The notes under the pieces were generated by a model, which made no database searches, was not told where the DNA came from, and was given only the letters and a program-made list of their open reading frames with translations. From Adiantum capillus-veneris (Eukaryota; Streptophyta; Polypodiopsida; Polypodiales; Pteridaceae): a DNA stretch of 64,000 bases. The stretch spans positions 79,204,384 to 79,268,383 of the forward strand of contig CM043944.1 in NCBI GenBank assembly GCA_014529385.2, given 5' to 3'. Shown here one piece after another: positions 57,001 through 64,000 of this stretch (positions within the stretch are counted from its first letter, which is position 1; every line of letters starts with the position of its first letter). The position numbers and the translations under genes are program-made.

Positions 57001-57264
57001 GCTTACATTTTCCCATATTTATGGCAATGAGATTTTCATGGATTGAATCCTTCTATAAGCTTGTTGGTTAGTGAATGTGGGATTTCATAGCCTTCTTGAG
57101 TTTGAGGGTAAATTAGAGAGCATGCTAATGTCTTGCTATAGTGATAGAGAATTCATAAATTTAATCAATGCGTTCGTCAGAAGGATAGTGTGACAATACA
57201 AAGGGTAGGAAACAGTGCATGATAATGTGGGGTTGTTATATTCTTTCTGAGGCTCGTGATTAAG

Positions 57265-57464
57265 GGTAGTGTGCGTTAGGTGTTGAATGCTTGATTGAGA
57301 TCATGAATGGTATGAATGTCAAGTGGTAGGTTATGCATATGTGAGCTCTGCTGAAAGAGATAAGATTAGTGTAAATTAGGTATTGAATGATTGATTGAGC
57401 TCATGAATGATATGAATGTCAAGTGGTAGGTTATGTCTATGTGAGATCTCCCAAAAGGAATAAG
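57265..57464. repeat. 100-bp tandem duplication
   Basis: 57265-57364 and 57365-57464 share most bases at an exact 100-bp offset. Anchors are TTAGGT(G/A)TTGAATG, TATGAATGTCAAGTGGTAGG and TTATG(C/T)(A/C)TATGTGAG. Confidence 0.88.
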
Positions 57465-57539
57465 CCTTGTTGGGTGCCATTGTGCATAGTGGGTTCCAAC
57501 ACTCATACACACCAACGGATTGTCAATCCGAGCACTTAA

Positions 57540-59235
57540 CCTCGTTAGCTCATGGAAAATACTTTTCCTATGAGGCAAAGGAAGTCTTCAGTTGCATTTT
57601 GAACCAACTTAAAAGTATTAACTTCTTGGTTAGTAAAGGTTTTGACCGTTCAGAAATTTTCTTCAGAGATGGTTGAAAATTTCTCAAGGAAGAGATTCAA
57701 GCAAGAAGTGATGATAGATGTAGCTTGCAACATGATACAATTAGATGCATCAGAAATCCATCTAAACTTGTGCTTGTGATTTTTCTAAGTTGGAAAGAGA
57801 ATAGGAATTTTGTTACCATTTGACTCTAGTTCAAAGTGCTATAGTGCTCCTTGAAGAAATTCAATTACCTCATCGGCAATCATTTCTGTCACAATAAATT
57901 CTAGTCCAACAAGTCGTCCTAGAGCAACAATTTTTGCAAGTTGTTTGCAAATGATAGTAGGGACGTGTAGTGCTTTGTCTAATCCGACAATGAACCACGC
58001 CTGTTTCAAGTTAAAAAGCATGTTTGAAACAGAGGGTGAGAGTCATGAAGTCTCATTACTCAACCAAGCTGGTAAAATCGTTCCAAAAGTGTGAAAACAA
58101 GCCATCGGACAATTTGCTAAGGGTTAGACCATCCAATGTTAGGACATTGGATGTGTCAACCAAGAAATCAAGTAGTGCGGCAAAAGCCCAGTGTTGATTC
58201 AATGGTTGGGTGGGGATATGGTTCAACCCACAACTAAGCAATTCTTTCACCTCCTTTTCAGTTATTACAATATTCAAGTTGTTAGTGCATACATGCCATT
58301 CAAGATTATCAAAATATTTACAACATTGCATGAATTCAGAGCACTAACATTTAGGGGTCAACTTAGAAGTGGGGAACTCAGTAGAGTAGACAAAGTTCTT
58401 TAGTGGTGGATCATATTGCCATCCAATAGTGATGTACTGCAGCATACTATCACTTCCAAGATAGATTTCAAAACGTGTTTAAAGATTGATTTGGTAGGGA
58501 AGAAATCCGGAATTTTGTTAACAAAAAGGCAATGAACAAGCCTTGCTACATTCTTGTCCACTTTTAGCAAAACGTGCTTTCCAGTAGGGGAAGCGCTCAT
58601 TTAAAAATTACAAATGATCAGAAGTTAAACATTTGGCAAACATGGAGGCTTTTTTCTCTTTCTCTTACAAATCTTCTAGGTTTCCCTTTCCCCTCTAAAA
58701 AATCAACAAGAGGAGAGGGAGTTAAAAAGGAAGTGACAACTTGAGATCTGGTAGAGCAAAGTCCTACTTGAAACCCTTTGACTGCTTCCACAACTTCTAG
58801 ATTGCAAAAGACCAATCCTTTGGGGGTTTTCTTTGAGATGGGGGTTTGAGAGGGGGCAAAGGTTGTTGTAAGCCCGCATAGCTTCCTGAGGTAGTTGGAA
58901 AGCTCAGCACCTAAAGAAGTAAATTGCACCAAGTCATCTTTGTGCTCTTGTTCTATGGTTGTCAGGTTGTCAATCCTGCTTTGTAGGTATTTGAGTCCTT
59001 CTTTCTCATTTGCATCAAGGTTGGCTAGCACCAGGACCTAGTCATTGAAGGAAAGTAAGTGTGTGATAGATTCATGTGAGGAATTTTCTAGAAATTTTGA
59101 GCTATCATTCAAGAGGAGTATTGCCTCAGGTTTAGAGATCATTTTTATCACAAGAAGGGAGGTAAGTGAGAGAGGTTGGGTTGAAAGGTCACTTCCAGCA
59201 AATACCAAGGCCATCTGAAGCCAGCAACTAAACAT
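57540..59235 (-). pseudogene. Unrecognised decayed coding region, possibly a retrocopy of a host gene
   Basis: A minus-strand coding signal runs for about 1.7 kb without a visible intron. 59235-58618 is one frame with a single TAG (59038-59040). It reads a leucine/serine-rich N-terminal part, then a likely coiled coil (GLKYLQSRIDNLTTIEQEHK). 58600-58400, about 58425-58056 and 58021 to about 57700 continue in shifted registers. The last includes ALxHFELESNGNKIPILFPT with a stop. The composition is that of an ordinary soluble protein, not low complexity. I do not recognise the family. No LTR-element motifs are present. It could be a processed pseudogene, a captured gene fragment, or an exon of a diverged host gene. 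Confidence 0.5.
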
Positions 59236-59586
59236 GGTAAATAAATTTGGAAGGGAGGCAATCCTTACACCAATCTAAACAGAGTCATAATGGTTATGTG
59301 GCATCCCCCCATCCAAGGATACCTAGATAAAGCAAATATCTCTGGAAGAAGTGTTGTAGCCTAGGTTTTGGTGTTCAAGTGCACCATGTGCCATTGTCCA
59401 CCCATGTACATAGGAGAGAGAGTTTCTTATATACATAGGCTAAAATAGCATGTGAGACTTCATAAAAAAATCAAGAACCATAGACCACAACATTCATTTC
59501 AAGTAGGCATATCTATTTAGTCGTTCACACTAAAAGATACATATGTCTAATGTGGAGGCCACATGTTAGTTTCTATGGGGTCCTAC

Positions 59587-59588
<2 letters not shown>
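59236..59588. other. No recognisable gene
   Basis: Non-coding sequence upstream, on the minus strand, of the unrecognised coding relic. No promoter motif stands out. Confidence 0.45.
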
Positions 59589-59658
<70 letters not shown>

Positions 59659-59765
59659 GAGAAGTATAGTTTCATCATTGCCAATCTTTTGAATGGCACA
59701 TGGGGAAGTCTTAAAGAAACTAAAAAATATGCCACCACGCCATATAGCCACATCTTGAAAATTAT

Positions 59766-59821
<56 letters not shown>

Positions 59822-59940
59822 TAGTTGCATCATTGCCAATTGTCCGAATGGCGCACATGGAAGTCTTAAAAAAAACTCAAAGATACGCCACCGCGCTATA
59901 CAACCACATCCTAAAAATTATGAAAGTGTTTGTTGTGAAG

Positions 59941-60008
<68 letters not shown>
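59589..60008 (+). repeat. Three (GA)n arrays separated by duplicated 100-bp segments
   Basis: GA tracts at 59589-59654 (one interruption), 59768-59817 and 59943-60008. The two spacers share CATCATTGCCAAT (59673 and 59828) through CCACATC(T/C)T(G/A)AAAATTATGAAA. This indicates a 155-bp duplication that included an array. Confidence 0.93.
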
Positions 60009-60010
<2 letters not shown>

Positions 60011-60011
60011 G

Positions 60012-60737
60012 GGTAACAAGAGTTAGGATGATATAGATATGTGCTTCTAAACCTATCACAACAGGGGACCAAAAGGAGAAATGGTTGCATTCCAATAGGG
60101 GTCCAAAAAGAGACGATCTACCAAAGAGCAATGTACAATAAGTGCTTCTAGATTTACCACAGCAAGGGACCAAGAGGAGAGAGGGTTACATCTCAATAGG
60201 GGTCCAAAAGGAAGTAGTCTATCAAAGAGAAATGTGCATCTAATGGAGCTTAAAAGACCTTAGAGTTAGCTTCATTAAAGACCTCCAAAAGTTAGTCTTA
60301 AAAAGTCCGTTGACCTTAAGCAAGCTAAGGCTTACCTTGAGGTGGGAATCCTACCCAAGCATGAGGTGTTTGTTGGCTTGCTAAGTGTTTGTGGGAACCT
60401 TACCCAAAGCTTGAGGTGATTTTTATGCTTAAATGACTAAGGTTCTTGAAGTGTTCAATTCAAAGATAAACTCTCAAGAGGCATAAACGGTTTCCATGCT
60501 TAATTGAGTACTTAATTGACTAAGTGCTTGAAGTGTTCAATTCAAACCAAATGACTTAAGAAGCATAAAAGACACATGTCAAAATCTCCACATGTGGCCC
60601 TCATGATGTGCTTAAATCCTATTGTATAGTCTTTAATGGGGTCCAATGAGAATTTAGATGCATAAAAATAAATAATTAAGTTCTTTCTCTCAAAGAGAAA
60701 AAAGAGCACACATGTCCAAATGAAATAATTAAATAAT

Positions 60738-60788
<51 letters not shown>

Positions 60789-61204
60789 GTGGACCAAGCA
60801 TGAGAGGGGGGTATACTCTCCCACACACATACACACACACACATTCTCTCATTGTGTGGAGTGCAAAGTGCAAGAGCTCCATCTCCTTCTCCAAGCTTGT
60901 TGAGAAGTGGAGAGCCTTCACCAACACTCTTGGCTATAGAATGCAAATCCAACCAAGAGCCATGCTTCAATGCTTAAGCTTGCCATCTTCTTCATCTTCA
61001 TTACTATGCTATTATGTTATGCTAAGCAAGAAGAGTCATGATAAGTGAGAAACTATTTCTTTCTCCTATGGGTGATTCTTCTTCCTCTTCCCTACCCTCA
61101 TTCCCCGCTAGCTCTCTCCACCCTCGAAGGGATTTGAGGCCTTGGGACTGAGGCTTGGGATAGTTAATGCTTTTTGCAAAGTTTATGTTATGCTCGTGAT
61201 GCAT
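60012..61204 (+). repeat. 5' LTR of gypsy H (partial)
   Basis: Homologous to 33811-35000. It contains an internal tandem duplication of about 100 bp (60040-60140 and 60141-60240, both with GTGCTTCTA...GGGGTCCAAAA) not seen in the other LTR. A (GA)n/(CA)n block at 60738-60843 sits where the gypsy C LTR has only short CA runs. Confidence 0.85.
60738..60786 (+). repeat. (GA)n microsatellite inside an LTR
   Basis: An uninterrupted GA tract of about 49 bp, followed 35 bp later by a CA tract. Confidence 0.96.
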
Positions 61205-62160
61205 GAAAGCTATGGCTATTCTCATAGAGAATACAAGAGGGGAGGACATCACAAATCATACCCTGCATGGCGAAGATCACAAAAGCTCAAGAAGTTCAAA
61301 GAGGGAGAAAAGAGTATCTCTTTTCTCACTATGATGGCACCTTTGGTGCCACCGACAAAGTATTGGCCTTCATCCAGCAATTTGATCTGGCCTTTGGTGA
61401 CGAGGACTTCACGGAGTCCAAGCTACGCCATGTAGCTATGCACTTCCAGAATTTGGCTCGTCAATGGTGGGCTAGCCTTCGTGGCAACGGTGAAGCCCCA
61501 AAGACATGGAAAAATCTACGAGTTTCCATCATGAAGCAATTCCTTGCAATCGATGCAAAGGACAAAGTACTTACTGAATGGCGCAATTTGAAGCTTCTCT
61601 CACATGAGTCTATTTACAAATATGTAGACAAGTTTTGGGATTTACATCTCAAGGCTATTGTCTTCCAAAAGATAGACTTTGCCGAGAAAAAGCAGCAATT
61701 TTATGCGGGATTAGCTGAAGAAATGGCCGAGTATGTCAACTCCCAACGGTCTGGTTCTATCACCAAAGTAATCCACCACACCATGGTTGCTTTCCGCATC
61801 AATTTGCAACAAGGGGCTAGACGGAATGTCAACCCATGGAAAACAAAGACAAAAATGATGCAAAGGGGAAAACCAATGCCCAAAATTCTTCCCAAGGCAC
61901 TTTCGACAACAACAACAATAGGTCCACGGAGAAGGGAGTTTACAAAGGTAAAAACAAACTCTCTCATGAAGAGCTTGAAGCTTTTCGCAAGGACCATAAG
62001 TGTTTTAGGTGTGGGCACCAAGGACATGGCTATCATTCTTGTCCCAAGAAAAATTATCGCAATGAGACTCATAGGGCTTCCACCATCAAAGCTCCAAAAG
62101 AGGATGCTCATTGCAAAGGATCATCTCTCTCCTATGCTTGGGGAAAGGTAAGGGAGCATG
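61205..62160 (+). pseudogene. Gypsy H Gag, 5' deleted
   Basis: Gag begins abruptly at SYGYSHREYKRGGHHKSYPAW, which corresponds to about residue 160 of gypsy C Gag. A frameshift near 61330 leads to the capsid part (FIQQFDLAFGDEDF, QWWASLRGNGEAPKTW, YKYVDKFWDLHLKA). A second shift near 61840 leads to a complete CCHC knuckle (CFRCGHQGHGYHSC, about 62001-62042), better preserved than in gypsy C. The sense codons here at positions that are stops in gypsy C (LSHEELEAF) show that those stops are mutations. Confidence 0.88.
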
Positions 62161-62640
62161 ATGCCTTCATCATGTTTGACCCTGGCTGTTGGCTACCAAG
62201 TTGGGCATTCAAGCTTCCAAGACGAGAGATATTGTAACGGCTGACACAGCTTTCAAGGGACAGCAAGCCTCCATTGCTCCCTTGATTGGGAAGATGAGGC
62301 TTCATGTTCAAAGCTATGTCAACAAAGAAGACTTTTTCATCTCTCCTTTCCAACATGAGGATGCTATCCTAGGGGCGCCATGGTTTGATCGCATGGCTGC
62401 CAACATGAAGTCCCTTGAAAGGAGAATTTACTTCACCTACAGGGAAAAGAGTACGTACCTAGATGCTAATGATTTGGGGAACACCATATCCCTAGTAAAT
62501 ATGCTTGCTTTTGATAAGTCAATGAAAAGCTCTATTTTTGCGTATATGATTTTTGTTAAAGAACCTGTAAATGATTCTAATGTTTTCACAAGTAGCAAAA
62601 AGGGAATCAAGAGGAATAGAGTTGTCTAATTTTCTAAATG
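62161..62640 (+). pseudogene. Gypsy H protease with 25-bp deletion
   Basis: The active-site segment FDPG is followed at once by an out-of-frame reading. Compared with 30058-30104, about 25 bases between GGCT and TTGGC(T/C)ACCAAG are missing. The downstream protease (IGKMRLHVQSYVNKEDFFIS, AILGAPWFDRM) is open from 62189 to 62629. Confidence 0.87.
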
Positions 62641-63590
62641 GATTCCAAGATGTTTTCATAGATGAAATCCCTAGGGAGCTACCTCCAAAACGAGGGGATG
62701 ATGACCATGCAATAGAGCTTCTACTAGAAAGCTCACTGCCTGATAAACCTCCTTATTGAGTTTCACAAGCTCAACAAGAGGAGATCATGAGGCAAGTGCA
62801 TGAATTGGTGGAAAAAGGGATGTTGAAGACTAGCTCCTCTCCATTCTATTCATCAGTACTTTTAGTGCAAAACAAAGATGACACATATCACATGTGTATC
62901 GAGTATAGAGCACTAAATAGGATCACTATAAAAAAATAAGATTTCCCGTGCCACAGGTAGAAGATCTATTTGATAAGTTATAAGTTTTGGCCAGACAAAT
63001 ACTCCAACAACATTCAAACTCACGATGGACAAAAATCTTCAGGCCACTCAAATTCTCTTGAGGAGTACAAGTGACACCTCCAAGCCATGTTTCAAGTTGT
63101 GAGAGAGAGTAAGCTTTTCGTAAATCAAAAGAAAAGTGAATTTTTCCTACAGGAGATTCAATATTTAGGTCACATTATCTCTCAAGATGGTATCCGTATG
63201 GATCCATCAAAGTTGGAGGTAATAAAAGCATGGCCTAATTTAAGAAATCTACATGAGCTAAGAAGCTTTATTGGTATGTGCGCATACTATGGACGCTTCA
63301 TAGCAAAATTTCTCAAATAGCAGGACCATTGTATGACTTAACAAAGAAGAATGTTAAATACTCATGGACTGCTAAAAAACAAAATGCTTTTGACAAGCTC
63401 AAAGAGAAGCTTATCTCTCAACCAGTCCTCATGCTTTCGGATCTCTCAAAGCCATTTGAGGTCCAATGTGATGCTTGTGGTCATTTCCTTGGAGCAGTTT
63501 TGCTTCAAGAAGGGCATGCCATAGCTTATGAGAGCCGAAGGCTCAATGCCGATGAACGGGTCTTGGGCATATACAAAAAGAGCTTTTAGC
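62641..63590 (+). pseudogene. Gypsy H reverse transcriptase remnant lacking the palm, plus RNase H
   Basis: The linker and RT fingers are legible (FQDVFIDEIPRELPPKRGDD, SSSPFYSSVLLVQNKDDTYH, YRALNRITIK). The reading then jumps at about 62975 from DL(F)DK to a damaged FGQTNTPTTF-like segment and on to the thumb (FVNQKKSEFFLQEIQYLGHI). The motif A aspartate segment (RIDLKSGYHQIR) and the FFDD box are both absent. RNase H (VQCDACGHFLGAVLLQEGHA) is open to 63589, where a frameshift follows (GIYKKSF). Confidence 0.87.
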
Positions 63591-64000
63591 TATTCTACAT
63601 GCCCTAGACACATGGAAGCACTATCTCTTGGGGGCTCCATTCAACCTACGAATGGATCACAAAGCCTCAAGAATTTCATGACGAAAACCAAGCTTTTTTA
63701 CAAATAAATGAGGTGGGAAAATTTCTTTTGCAATTTAAATTACATATTGCTCACATTGCTGGCAAGCACAATCAAGTGGTCGATGCACTTTTACAATGGC
63801 CAAGGGTAAATATGGTGTCTATAGCAACTCACAATGATCTATCTTTTATGATAGATAAGTATGCTATTGACTGAGACTTTAAGTAGGTAATTACAACCTT
63901 GCATTAAGGAAGAAAAAAAGTACCATTCACCTTGAAGGATGGTTATCTTCCAAACAACAATAGACTATGTGTTACTCACCCCTACAATAAGAAAGGCATG
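63591..64000 (+). pseudogene. Gypsy H RNase H end and start of integrase (cut by window end)
   Basis: Broken frames read LDTWKHYLLGAPFNL, FQFKLHIAHIAGKHNQV-like and ATHNDLSFMIDKYAI segments matching gypsy C 31670-32070. Several indels are visible. Integrase, if present, lies beyond the window. Confidence 0.8.

Larger units (their letters stand above)
60012..64000 (+). mobile_element. Gypsy H: second, heavily deleted copy of the gypsy C family
   Basis: An LTR (60012-61204, lacking its first 77 or so bases relative to 33735) fuses directly to the middle of Gag at about 61205. It is followed by Gag, protease, RT and RNase H/integrase remnants to the window end. Order and sequence match gypsy C closely. 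Large deletions remove the LTR end plus primer site plus the first half of Gag, and the RT palm. A 25-bp deletion hits the protease. It cannot be autonomous. It continues beyond 64000. Confidence 0.9.

Noticed and set aside
59589-60008. CRISPR-like array (three repeats with spacers)
   Set aside because: The repeats are simple GA tracts of unequal length, the spacers are copies of each other, and the context is a plant nuclear genome.

Overview
This window is nuclear DNA from a land plant with a large, repeat-dominated genome. The evidence is the mix of Ty1/copia elements primed by initiator tRNA-Met, chromodomain-bearing Ty3/gypsy elements, a LINE tail, a tRNA-derived SINE and many long (AG)n/(CT)n tracts. 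A fern or lycophyte is possible, but the sequence alone does not decide this. I found no intact, clearly cellular gene, no rRNA or tRNA gene, no CRISPR array and no bacterial or organellar genes.

Layout. Positions 1-371 are one arm of a dispersed repeat whose inverted partner lies at 8915-9286. From 7460 down to 3139 (minus strand) is a decayed LTR element encoding an unusual Gag with several short-spaced zinc knuckles (family D). Its tRNA-Asp-like primer site is at 6871-6891. A minus-strand copia relic (about 7461-11710) is split by a 1,196-bp insertion at 8915-10110 with an apparent 3-bp target duplication. Then come a relic resembling a LINE ORF1/DUF4283 protein (12.5-13.1 kb), a 537-bp tandem duplication (13.86-14.93 kb), a diverged direct-repeat pair (14.9-17.05 kb), microsatellites, a hexamer minisatellite (18.2 kb) and a gypsy fragment (19.4-20.0 kb).

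20360-25690 is a complete-length minus-strand copia element with 192/194-bp LTRs and a perfect AGGGT target duplication. A LINE 3' end (27380-28441, minus) abuts a nearly full-length plus-strand chromodomain gypsy element (28.6-35.4 kb). Next is a second, plus-strand copy of family D (36.8-50.5 kb), split by two nested minus-strand insertions. The first is an internally deleted copia (39738-42665, duplication AAGAG). The second is a 6.7-kb chromodomain gypsy (43344-50025, duplication CATGT/CATGC). Conceptually removing the second insertion restores the host element's reading frame.

After 50.5 kb come copia and gypsy scraps, a (CT)n-(GA)n hairpin region, a SINE with a perfect 13-bp target duplication (51849-51975), a plus-strand copia relic (53.2-56.4 kb), an LTR-like segment, an unrecognised 1.7-kb decayed coding region (57.5-59.2 kb, minus), GA arrays, and a second, heavily deleted copy of the 28.6-kb gypsy family that runs off the window end.

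All elements except possibly one gag frame carry disabling lesions. They would be silent or act only in trans. The best leads are the short-spaced multi-knuckle Gag family, the unclassified 1,196-bp insertion, the SINE, the unrecognised coding relic, and the recurrent placement of (AG)n arrays inside LTRs.
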